Origin: an uncultured Bacteroidales bacterium
GTDB lineage: Bacteria > Bacteroidota > Bacteroidia > Bacteroidales > WCHB1-69
Direction: 5' to 3'
DNA: 64,000 nt
Assembly (NCBI GenBank): GCA_934699095.1
Contig: CAKUVI010000003.1
Span: 62,001-126,000, forward strand
This document shows positions 24,835-33,152 of this stretch, in pieces (position 1 is the first letter of the stretch; every line of letters begins with the position of its first letter). A program made the position numbers and the translations under genes. The notes below the pieces were generated by a model. It saw nothing but the letters and a program-made list of their open reading frames with translations. It had not been told where the DNA came from and made no database searches.

Positions 24835-27216
24835 TTATCTCCCCGCTCCTAACTTCACTACCTTTACAGTCGAAGTGGTTCCGTTCTGCCAACGGAGGCG
24901 CAATAAGTACATGCCAACCGGAACATCCGACAAGTCAATCGCAGAATGACTTCCGCTTATTGTTCCCTGAAGCATTTCCCTACCGTATAAGTCTGTAATC
25001 CAGAAATCTGCATTGCCCGTTTCCAATTCCACACTGACAATGGAGTTGGTTGGGTTGGGCCAGACTTTCAGATTCTGTTTATTGTAATTGTCGATACCGA
25101 CGGGTTCTGTCACATTGAGGATTTTCATCACGCTTTGTGCGGGGGCATACTCATCGTTGCCTGGCTGCGCAGCGGTGATGATGGCCAGTCCCACGCTGTG
25201 CAGCGTCAGGATGCTGCCGTTGATGGTGGCCACGCTTTCGTCGCTGCAGGCGAACTGCACAGGCAGTCCGGAGGTGGCGGCGGCAGCCAACACCACAGGC
25301 TCATCGCTCAGCGGGAAGGTGAGCTCCTGATTCCAGAGGATGCTTTGTGGCTGCAGGTCGGGAGTGCTGCTTGTCACAGTGAGGATTTTGGAGACGGGTG
25401 CGGCGGCGTTCCAGGTGGCGTTGCCGGGCTGCGAGGCAGTGACAATGGCATAGCCGGCACCATGAAACGTAAGCACATTGCCGTTCACAGTGGCGATGTC
25501 TTCGTCACTACAGGTGTATGTTACGGGCAGTCCGGAGGTGGCTGTGGCGTTAAGGGTCAGTGTGCCGTCGGAGAGGTCAGCGGTGAGGTCCTGATTCCAC
25601 GTGATGCTCTGGTTGAAGGTGGTGTTGGAAAGCTCGTAAGCCCCGATGTCGGCACGGTTGTTGCCGATGCGCGGGTTGCCGTCCATGTCGGTGGCGGGCA
25701 GGTAGGTGATGAATGCCGTGTTCGGGTCGCCCGCGTCAACCAACGGCGAGCCTGGCAGCACGTGCCAGTCGGCGTTGAGGTTCGACAAATCCGTGGCAAT
25801 GGAGGAGGCACCCACCATGGTCGAAGGAGCTACGAACTGCGGCAGAGTGGCCGTATCCAACACCATGTTGGTGCTGTCGGCCGCGAAGTCACTGGCGGAT
25901 ACCGACTTACAAGCGCAGTATGTGTAAGGGAACGTATAATTCGTGGACCAATGCAAATCTTGGGAAGCATTGTCGCGCATATTGTTCCAGATCACCGTGT
26001 TCTTGACGGTGGCGGCGGAAGAGGTGCGGATACCACCTGTGCCGTCGGCATGGATGGTCTGTGCCAGATTGTTGGCTACCACGCAGTTCGTCATATACAT
26101 CCTTCCTACTGGGTTTCCGCTGGAAGGTCCCGATGATGTGACGTACGAATAGGTGACCACACCGCCGGTCACGTCAATGCCTTCGGTGGAGATGGCACTG
26201 TTGTTGGCAATCACACAGCCAATAATGTGCGCGGGATGGGTGAAAACGCTGACACCTCCGGCGATGTATGGCCGGCTGCCGCTCGCGCTGGCGGTGGTGG
26301 CGGTAGTGTAAACCGTGTTGTCAATGATACGCGAGTTGATAATCTGCCATTCGTTTCTCGTCGGATAATAAAGGAAATCGTTGGCTTGCGTCAGCAGACC
26401 GCCGGCCTTGGCATCCAAGCCCGAAGCGGTGTTTTTCGTGATGTCACAGTTTTTGACAATGACCGTATTGTATGGCGTCGTGTAGTTTGCATCGAACCAT
26501 ATTCCACCGCATCGACTGCCTGTGTTCCCAGTAATCACACAGTTGTTGAACTCGTAGGTGGCTCCATAACTTTGGCTGCCGCTGTACATCCGGACACCGC
26601 CGCTTGATGTGTTGCCATTAATCTTGCAGTCCGAAACTTGAAACGTGGCATTGTAGTATGAGTTGGAATATGACATTCCCAAATACAAACCGCAGGCATT
26701 TCCAGTCATAGTACAATTCGAAATCGTGTGGGTATTGTTTGCCTCGTCGCGGATGCCGTACTGGTTGCCGCCTGTCACACAGAAACCATCGAAAGTGTTT
26801 TCCCGGCAATGATAACTGCCGTTGTAGTGAAAGTAGCTGTTGATTTGTACGGCATAGTTGTTGTCGTGTTGTGCATCAATAATGGTACAGGAACTGTCAG
26901 CGGCGATGCCAAAGGTGAGCGGTTGCCGCTCATAGAGATGGCTTTCCGTACCCGCGAAGCCGCCATACACGTGCGTGCCGTTCTTGATGGTGCAGGCCGG
27001 GTAGGTGCCCACTGACACGAACACCGAATCGTCGTTGGGTGAGGTGATCAATGCCATCGCCCCGTTGATAGTGGCCTTGGCCGTGGCCCACGAAAGGCCG
27101 TCGTTGCTGTCGTTGCCGCTGTTGGAGACAAAATAGGTTGTCTGCGCGGAAAGCGAGGCGCAGCAAATCAGCAAAAATGCTATAGTTATTGAATCTTTGA
27201 TTCTGAGGTAATTCAT
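24835..27216 (-). CDS. Large secreted beta-helix protein with Ig-like repeats and T9SS tail
   Basis: A 793-residue surface protein. The ATG at 27216 gives a clean signal peptide ending CCASLSA. Residues about 22-480 open with TYFVSNSGNDSNDGLSWATAKATI, the start of right-handed parallel beta-helix (pectate-lyase-like/PbH1) proteins, and continue with repeated N-C-x-I-x-G-N turns. Two Ig-like repeats follow (each QSITWNQ/QSILWNQ ... LPVTYTCSDE/LPVQFACSDE ... ASQPGN/AAQPGN). The last 75 residues, from VGIDNYNKQNLKVWPNPTNS, are a type A T9SS domain. A polysaccharide-binding or lyase role is possible; no catalytic residues are evident. Confidence 0.85.
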   Translation of the reverse strand: MNYLRIKDSITIAFLLICCASLSAQTTYFVSNSGNDSNDGLSWATAKATINGAMALITSPNDDSVFVSVGTYPACTIKNGTHVYGGFAGTESHLYERQPLTFGIAADSSCTIIDAQHDNNYAVQINSYFHYNGSYHCRENTFDGFCVTGGNQYGIRDEANNTHTISNCTMTGNACGLYLGMSYSNSYYNATFQVSDCKINGNTSSGGVRMYSGSQSYGATYEFNNCVITGNTGSRCGGIWFDANYTTPYNTVIVKNCDITKNTASGLDAKAGGLLTQANDFLYYPTRNEWQIINSRIIDNTVYTTATTASASGSRPYIAGGVSVFTHPAHIIGCVIANNSAISTEGIDVTGGVVTYSYVTSSGPSSGNPVGRMYMTNCVVANNLAQTIHADGTGGIRTSSAATVKNTVIWNNMRDNASQDLHWSTNYTFPYTYCACKSVSASDFAADSTNMVLDTATLPQFVAPSTMVGASSIATDLSNLNADWHVLPGSPLVDAGDPNTAFITYLPATDMDGNPRIGNNRADIGAYELSNTTFNQSITWNQDLTADLSDGTLTLNATATSGLPVTYTCSDEDIATVNGNVLTFHGAGYAIVTASQPGNATWNAAAPVSKILTVTSSTPDLQPQSILWNQELTFPLSDEPVVLAAAATSGLPVQFACSDESVATINGSILTLHSVGLAIITAAQPGNDEYAPAQSVMKILNVTEPVGIDNYNKQNLKVWPNPTNSIVSVELETGNADFWITDLYGREMLQGTISGSHSAIDLSDVPVGMYLLRLRWQNGTTSTVKVVKLGAGR

Positions 27217-27240
27217 AATTCGCCTTTTTACTTGAGGTCG

Positions 27241-27248
27241 CAAAAATA
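27241..27248 (-). promoter_or_regulatory. -7 promoter element for the large T9SS protein
   Basis: The minus strand reads TATTTTTG, 24 bases upstream of the ATG at 27216. It supports that start over an upstream in-frame codon. Confidence 0.6.
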
Positions 27249-27301
27249 AACAATATATAAATGCGCAAGAAAAAAAAACTTTTGCAATCATAATTTTTAT
27301 G

Positions 27302-27309
27302 TATTTTTG
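27302..27309 (+). promoter_or_regulatory. -7 promoter element for the 27.4 kb secreted gene
   Basis: TATTTTTG, with TTTG 17 bases upstream at 27281-27284; it lies 51 bases before the ATG at 27361 and is divergent from the minus-strand promoter at 27241-27248. Confidence 0.6.
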
Positions 27310-27360
27310 CCAGGTAAAATACACAAATATCATACTATCATAATCAATTTCAAAATCATC

Positions 27361-28905
27361 ATGAAAAAGACTAAATTGTTTTTTTGCTTGTTTATTTGTC
27401 TTCTTGCATCTAATCTGACAGCTCAGAAGACTTCTCTCAATGGTTCGCCAATTGTGATTGTTAAAGACCCAAACATCTGGGTGTTGGAGGACAGCAAAGA
27501 CAGACTTGTTTTCGGCGCTGTTTCACATGATTTGATGGCTGGCTATGACGATCTATGGCTGTATTATTACAACAAGTCATCTAAAACAACTGAATCTCAG
27601 AAATTTGATGATAATCTTGAGGGTCGTTTTGCTTATTTGAAAGATGGAATTGTGCATTTGATAGGCGTACGCAACAACAACAAGACCAAATCGTTGGATT
27701 ATGTTGATGGTACAATTCAAGAAGGCTCTGGAACTGTAAAAAAGATGCCTTTTACCACAAAATGCTCCGTGCCTTACGAGAAACACAAACTGTATTTCAA
27801 CCAGTTTGCGTTTTCACCAGATAAATCTAAAATTGCTATTTTGACAGTGCTTCACCCCAAGTCGAACAGTGATATAAGTCATATTCAAGATGTTGCGGTT
27901 TTCGATCTGAACGGTGAGATGCTCTACCATCACAGACAAAATGTAAACTATCAGATAAATTACAATTCTCCTATTTTAGTGTCTAACGACGGAGTGGCGT
28001 ATATTGCAGAATATGGTTGTGCAGAAAATGTAAGGCGCAACATAAGCGATTCGCTCCATATTTCTGTTTATAGCGAGAAAGGCATTGTGAATATCACCGA
28101 TTTTTTCGGTACAAAATCTGAATTTCGCTGTGCAAAAGCGCTGTTGAACGACGGCCGGCTGGCTGTCAGTGGAGTGGTCTGCAACAATGGGAAAAGCTCT
28201 GGAGTTTTGTCAACATATCTTGTGTCTGAGGATGGAAATTTCGATTTGGTGAAATCGCCTGTCAATCTGCCAATAGATGCGGAGGATTATGTGTACAACG
28301 GCGCGCAATACCACGACAGTGTCGATAGATTTTTGCCATATATCCATGAAATCAAGGAGTTACCAGACGGGAAAATAATGCTGATAGGGGAATTGAATTA
28401 CCGCGACATTATCGGTCAGGTTATTTCTTTAACCGGCCCTTCCTACTGGATTCGCGGCTATTTATCACGAAATCTATACAAGATAATGCTCTCATCAGAC
28501 GGCAAAGTTACAGATGTGGGCACTTATCCTCGCGCCACCGTCACAACCGAGGTGTATTCAATGTATTTCAGAGTGAACACTCCCGGAGTCTTCATCCGTA
28601 ACAACGACGTCTATCTTCTTTTCAATGACCATAAAGATAATTTCGACAATAACCATCAGAGATTGTGGACAGTCTTAAACAACAATCGTGCGGGTGAGAC
28701 GGTGGTTGTGCTCTCCAAAGTGGAAAAGAACAATTCTTTGTCATGTGATGTCATATACACAGCACAGCCATATCCATTTCCGAGACAAGCGATTTATACC
28801 AACCATTATGAATTCTTCGACCGGATATTGACAACCGATGAGGATGCGGTTTATTACATTTTGAAACACGACAACGAATATCGGCTTGAAACAATAACAT
28901 GGTAG
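27361..28905 (+). CDS. Secreted protein of unknown function, paralogue of the 56.7 kb gene
   Basis: A 514-residue exported protein; the ATG at 27361 gives the signal peptide TKLFFCLFICLLASNLTAQ. The mature chain is a series of beta segments resembling a propeller of repeated FAYLKDG/ALLNDGRLAVSG/ELPDGKIMLIGE turns. The same architecture and several aligned turns recur in the protein at 56683-58227 (VTEDGRPVIGG, EFSDGTLALLGE), so they are paralogues. No T9SS tail or catalytic motif is visible. It may be a periplasmic or surface beta-propeller; function unknown. Confidence 0.75.
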   Translation: MKKTKLFFCLFICLLASNLTAQKTSLNGSPIVIVKDPNIWVLEDSKDRLVFGAVSHDLMAGYDDLWLYYYNKSSKTTESQKFDDNLEGRFAYLKDGIVHLIGVRNNNKTKSLDYVDGTIQEGSGTVKKMPFTTKCSVPYEKHKLYFNQFAFSPDKSKIAILTVLHPKSNSDISHIQDVAVFDLNGEMLYHHRQNVNYQINYNSPILVSNDGVAYIAEYGCAENVRRNISDSLHISVYSEKGIVNITDFFGTKSEFRCAKALLNDGRLAVSGVVCNNGKSSGVLSTYLVSEDGNFDLVKSPVNLPIDAEDYVYNGAQYHDSVDRFLPYIHEIKELPDGKIMLIGELNYRDIIGQVISLTGPSYWIRGYLSRNLYKIMLSSDGKVTDVGTYPRATVTTEVYSMYFRVNTPGVFIRNNDVYLLFNDHKDNFDNNHQRLWTVLNNNRAGETVVVLSKVEKNNSLSCDVIYTAQPYPFPRQAIYTNHYEFFDRILTTDEDAVYYILKHDNEYRLETITW

Positions 28906-29083
28906 AGGCAAGATAGAGACTATCTTCTTGTGATGGAAGAGTGTTTTGTTGAAAAAACATCGGCAAATTCAGGCATATTTTCACAAAATCCGAAAAATTG
29001 CCACAAATTTCCTCCTATTTGTTAAAAATCTATAACAAAACAATTGTTTACTTTGCAGAATGATTTTTTGAAAAAAAACAATT

Positions 29084-31045
29084 ATGAAAAAACTGATAGT
29101 TTTTATGACGGTCATCTTGCTAACGGTTACAGCGATGGCTCAGAGTACCGTTGAAGTTGTCTATAGCGGGACAACGGCTACGGTAAACGTGGCAGAAGAC
29201 ATTGCGCAGTATCTGACAGTAACGCAGAGCGGTGCGCATGTGTCGATTGCGCAGAGTGATGATCTTGCCACAGAAATAACATACACTTTAAGCGGAGCCT
29301 CAACCGACGGCGAGTTTTATATGTCGGGCTCCTACAAGGCCACCATTGAGTTGAACGGCCTCACCCTGACCAACGTCAATCCGGTGTACAGTGGTGCGGC
29401 TGTGCACATCCAAAACGGCAAGCGCATCAACGTGAAGGTAATCACCGGCACAACGAACACCCTCGTTGATGCTGCTACAGGCAGCCAAAAAGGCTGTTTG
29501 TATGTGAAAGGACATGCAGAGTTCAAGCAGCATGGCACACTAAACGTGGTGGGCAACGTGAAACACGCCATCAAGGCCGGCGAATATGTAAGTCTGAAGA
29601 ACGCCACCCTCAATGTCACATCAGCTGCGGGCGACGGCATCTCGTGCAACCAGTATTTCCTCATGGAGAGCGGAACCGTCAATATCAGCGGCACTGAGGA
29701 CGACGGCATCCAGTGTGACCTCGAAGGCGACACCTCCACAGGCGAAACCGTTGACCACGAGGATGAGGATTCAGGCAACATATACATTCTCGGTGGAACA
29801 ATCAATATAACCTGCGCCGCAACTGCCGCCAAGGGCATCAAAGCCGCCGGAGATATGTTCATCACTGGTGGTGACATCACTGTGAAAACCACTGGCAAAG
29901 GTGAGTGGGACGAGGATGATTTGGAGACAAACTCCGCCTGCGGACTTAGCAGCGACGGCAATCTGACAGTAAGCGGCGGCACACTCAATATCACAGCCAC
30001 AGGATCAGGCGGCAAAGGTATGAAATGCGACGGAGTGATGACAATCACCGATGGCGAAATCATTATAGAAACCACCGGCGGCCTCTATTTCAACAACGGC
30101 ACTACAGAGTACACCAACTATACAGGCAACACCGACAATGTAAGCAGCGACTATTACTCATCACCCAAGGGCATCAAAGCCGGCCTCAAAATCCAAAACG
30201 GCAACAGCTACACCTATAGCGGCGGCATGGTTATTGACGGCGGCTATATCAAGGTTACTACATCGGGTAAAAACGCTGAAGGCATCGAATGCAAGAACAC
30301 TCTGGAAATCAACGGCGGTGAGATATTCATCAATTCCTACGACGATGGTATCAATTCCGGACAAGATCTTACGATAACAGGAGGATATATTTATTCTCGT
30401 TCCTCAAATAATGATGGCATCGACGCCAATGGCAATTGCTATGTCAACGGTGGCCTGGTTTATGCAATCGGCGCACGTTCTCCTGAGGTGGCGATTGATG
30501 CCAATACAGAGGGCGGAAAGAAACTCTACATCAATGGCGGTGTCATAATTGCTGTGAACGGAATTGAGCACGGCAGCACTATAAACCAACCGTACATACA
30601 GTCTTCTTCCATAAGCAGTAACAGCTGGTACACTGTCACTTACGGTGAAGATGCAGTGGCCTTTTACACCCCTACCCTAAACAATGGCGGTGGTGGCCCT
30701 GGTGGTGGCGGTCCTGGTGGTGGCGGCGGTAACTCTTCCACCTTTATCTCAGCTCCTACAACCCCGACACTCTCCAATGGAAACAACGTCAGCAACGGCA
30801 CACCTCATTTTGAGGAGAACTGCTACGTCAGCGGCGACGGCACAATCGGCATCAACGATATTGAAATGAGCAATATTACTGTCTTCTGCAACAATGGAAT
30901 GATAGTTGTGAAAGGTTGTGATGATTGCAATGTGAACGTTTACGACTTGGAAGGGCGTTTAGTTGGAAATAGCGGTCTTGCAACTGGTGTATATCTTGTA
31001 AAGGTGGGCGACTACCCAGCTCAAAAAGTTTTCGTCACTCGATAA
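29084..31045 (+). CDS. Secreted carbohydrate-binding-domain (DUF4353-like) repeat protein with T9SS-type tail
   Basis: A 653-residue surface protein. The signal peptide ends VTAMA. Residues about 60-500 are beta-helical repeats rich in GDGI/DDGI turns (AAGDGISCNQYF, TEDDGIQCDLEG, SYDDGINSGQ, NNDGIDANGN), the pattern of the DUF4353 carbohydrate-binding family. A low-complexity Gly-Pro-Gly linker near residues 532-548 separates this from a C-terminal module whose last 50 residues (VNVYDLEGRLVGNSG ... VKVGDYPAQKVFVT) look like a T9SS sorting domain. A TTACTTTG near 29048-29055 is an imperfect -7 element. A terminator follows. Confidence 0.8.
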   Translation: MKKLIVFMTVILLTVTAMAQSTVEVVYSGTTATVNVAEDIAQYLTVTQSGAHVSIAQSDDLATEITYTLSGASTDGEFYMSGSYKATIELNGLTLTNVNPVYSGAAVHIQNGKRINVKVITGTTNTLVDAATGSQKGCLYVKGHAEFKQHGTLNVVGNVKHAIKAGEYVSLKNATLNVTSAAGDGISCNQYFLMESGTVNISGTEDDGIQCDLEGDTSTGETVDHEDEDSGNIYILGGTINITCAATAAKGIKAAGDMFITGGDITVKTTGKGEWDEDDLETNSACGLSSDGNLTVSGGTLNITATGSGGKGMKCDGVMTITDGEIIIETTGGLYFNNGTTEYTNYTGNTDNVSSDYYSSPKGIKAGLKIQNGNSYTYSGGMVIDGGYIKVTTSGKNAEGIECKNTLEINGGEIFINSYDDGINSGQDLTITGGYIYSRSSNNDGIDANGNCYVNGGLVYAIGARSPEVAIDANTEGGKKLYINGGVIIAVNGIEHGSTINQPYIQSSSISSNSWYTVTYGEDAVAFYTPTLNNGGGGPGGGGPGGGGGNSSTFISAPTTPTLSNGNNVSNGTPHFEENCYVSGDGTIGINDIEMSNITVFCNNGMIVVKGCDDCNVNVYDLEGRLVGNSGLATGVYLVKVGDYPAQKVFVTR

Positions 31046-31067
31046 TTAATTACAGAACACAAATAAT

Positions 31068-31110
31068 AAGAGCGCCTCTTCATCTCATCTGGAGAGGTGC
31101 TCTTTTTTTT
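31068..31110 (+). terminator. Intrinsic terminator after the DUF4353-like gene
   Basis: Arms AAGAGCGCCTCT (31068-31079) and AGAGGTGCTCTT (31093-31104), with one G-T pair, are followed by a run of T, 22 bases after the stop. Confidence 0.85.
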
Positions 31111-31120
31111 TACAGTTTTG

Positions 31121-31175
31121 CAACCCGGCGAGGGACGGGTTGCCTCCCCGACATAGAGACGCGCCATGGCGAGCC
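31121..31175 (+). repeat. REP-like hairpins in the 31.05-31.37 kb gap
   Basis: GCAACCCG (31121-31128) pairs with CGGGTTGC (31137-31144); right after it an imperfect palindrome is centred on GCGCCATGGCGAG near 31160. Together with the terminator and the promoter at 31334 this is all I see in the 325-base gap. Confidence 0.5.
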
Positions 31176-31333
31176 TCCACATCCCAAATCACATAACCCC
31201 CATTCCCATTCCAAAATTTTCAATTTTCAATTCTAAATTAACCGCACCGTCTCCAGCCACCCATTCTGAATAGGAGGGAATTGCAATTGACTGAATTTAA
31301 CTACGTTTTCTTCGGCCGATAAATAAAAATTAT

Positions 31334-31341
31334 ATCTTTGC
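31334..31341 (+). promoter_or_regulatory. -7 promoter element for the carboxypeptidase/VanX gene
   Basis: TATCTTTG fits TAnnTTTG and lies about 29 bases before the ATG at 31371. Confidence 0.6.
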
Positions 31342-31370
31342 GGGATTGAGAAACTATAAAATCGAACGTG

Positions 31371-33107
31371 ATGTTTAGAGTAAAGATTATCCTAACCTGT
31401 TTGTTATTAATTTCAGCTTTCATTCCAAGCCCTTCTAATGCAAATGAGACAACCAAAAAGAAGCCAAAGGCCAAATGTTCCGCTCCCGCTTATTTGAACC
31501 CTGGCGACAAAGTCGCAATCATCTCTCCAGCCTACAATTCTCCGATGGAGGAAATCGAGAAAGCGGCAAAGACAATAGAAGAATGGGGATTCAAGCCTGT
31601 GATTGGCCCTAATTCAGGCAAAAAACATGCCGGGCAATATGCAGGCACCGTGGAAGAGCGAATCTCGGATTTACGCTGGGCACTTGAAGATCCGGAAATC
31701 AAGGCCATAATCTGCTCCCGCGGCGGCTATGGAACGCTCCAGATGGTTGACAAAATGACACTCAAGGATTTTTCTTCATCACCAAAATGGCTTGTGGGAT
31801 TCAGTGACATCTCAACACTGTTAAACATGGAAGCGTGCGCCGGTGTGATGGGGATTCATGGTGCAATGGGACTCAATCTTGCCCGCAAACAGGATCAAAA
31901 GGAGTTCGACACCTCCACTTCAATGCTTCGCTTTATGCTTCAAGGGATGATTCCTAATTATGAAATAGTGCCACATCCCATGAACCTCAAGGGAAATGCT
32001 TCAGGCATTCTCATAGGTGGCAACCTCAGCACCATCGCACCCCTGTTGGCAACACAAGCCGATTATTTTTCCAACAACAATTTCATCCTTCTTGTCGAAG
32101 AGGTGGATGAAACATTCCATAACATCGACAGACTTTTCAACACACTGAAACTCAGCGGTGTGCTGGCACAATGCAAAGGTGTGATATTGGGCGACTTCAC
32201 AAACTGCCGCGCCGACCTCGGCTATGAAAGCGCGGAATCCCTGATCCGTGGATATATCGAACCTTACAAAATCCCCCTCATTTGCGGATTTCCTGCCGGG
32301 CACGGAAGTCTCAACCTGCCGCTTCTTATAGGTGCCCCAACCACCATGAATGTTACCGATAGCGGCGCAACCCTGTTGTTTGATGTTCCTTGCAAAAGCA
32401 AACTCACCGTTAAGATTGGATTACCTTCCCCAACCTTGAAACCAGAAGATAATTCCGAGGATTTTGTCAATATTACAGACGTGATTCCTGATGTTATTTT
32501 AGAAATACGCTATTTTGGCACGTACAATTTTGTTGGAAGGCGTATCGACGGTTACAAACAACCCACAGCGCTGCTGACAAAAAGAGCAGCCGACAGTCTT
32601 CGTGCCGTAAGTGAAGATGTCATGCGACTCGGCTATCGCCTTAAAATCTACGATGCTTATCGTCCGCAAATGGCCGTTGACCATTTCGTGCGTTGGGCCG
32701 AGGATATTCCCGACACCATGATGCGCCGTTATTTCTACCCGGATGTCGATAAAAGCCTGCTGTTTGTGCAGGACTACATCGCAGCTAAAAGCGGTCACAC
32801 ACGAGGTTCCACTGTCGATCTTACACTTTTTGACATGAACACCGAAAAGGAACTTGACATGGGCGGCACCTTCGACTGGTTTGGTGTGGAGAGCCATCCC
32901 GATTTCGGCGGCGACCCCAACACAAACCAATACAAGCCAAACGGAAAGATTACTGCCGAACAATTCCACAACAGGATGATCTTGCGTGCCGCAATGCTCC
33001 GCCACGGCTTCAAACCTATCGACTCAGAGTGGTGGCATTTCACCCTTAAAGACGAACCATACCCTGACACATACTTCACATTCCCGGTAGAAGAGCTTAA
33101 AAAATAG
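31371..33107 (+). CDS. LD-carboxypeptidase (S66) fused to VanX-type D-Ala-D-Ala dipeptidase (M15)
   Basis: A 578-residue exported two-enzyme fusion. After the signal peptide (ILTCLLLISAFIPSPSNA) residues about 40-345 are peptidase S66: SPAYNSP, ICSRGGYGT with the nucleophilic Ser, VEEVDE with the Glu and GHGSLNLPL with the His of the Ser-Glu-His triad. Residues about 365-578 are a VanX/DdpX dipeptidase: SGHTRGSTVDLTLF gives two zinc ligands and SEWWHF the third. Together they could trim the L,D bond of tetrapeptides and hydrolyse D-Ala-D-Ala, recycling murein peptides in the periplasm. ATG is chosen over the adjacent GTG. Confidence 0.88.
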   Translation: MFRVKIILTCLLLISAFIPSPSNANETTKKKPKAKCSAPAYLNPGDKVAIISPAYNSPMEEIEKAAKTIEEWGFKPVIGPNSGKKHAGQYAGTVEERISDLRWALEDPEIKAIICSRGGYGTLQMVDKMTLKDFSSSPKWLVGFSDISTLLNMEACAGVMGIHGAMGLNLARKQDQKEFDTSTSMLRFMLQGMIPNYEIVPHPMNLKGNASGILIGGNLSTIAPLLATQADYFSNNNFILLVEEVDETFHNIDRLFNTLKLSGVLAQCKGVILGDFTNCRADLGYESAESLIRGYIEPYKIPLICGFPAGHGSLNLPLLIGAPTTMNVTDSGATLLFDVPCKSKLTVKIGLPSPTLKPEDNSEDFVNITDVIPDVILEIRYFGTYNFVGRRIDGYKQPTALLTKRAADSLRAVSEDVMRLGYRLKIYDAYRPQMAVDHFVRWAEDIPDTMMRRYFYPDVDKSLLFVQDYIAAKSGHTRGSTVDLTLFDMNTEKELDMGGTFDWFGVESHPDFGGDPNTNQYKPNGKITAEQFHNRMILRAAMLRHGFKPIDSEWWHFTLKDEPYPDTYFTFPVEELKK

Positions 33108-33152
33108 TTCTATTAATAAATATTCGTCATCTTACCAAAATCGCCTGAAATA

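Noticed and set aside
25135..26136. 333-codon plus-strand frame inside the large T9SS gene
   Set aside because: Valine/glycine-rich antisense shadow of the beta-helix protein, with no family-like motif and no promoter.
31192..31260. Possible short gene or RNA in the C/A-rich gap before the carboxypeptidase gene
   Set aside because: No open frame with coding character and no convincing fold beyond the hairpins already listed.
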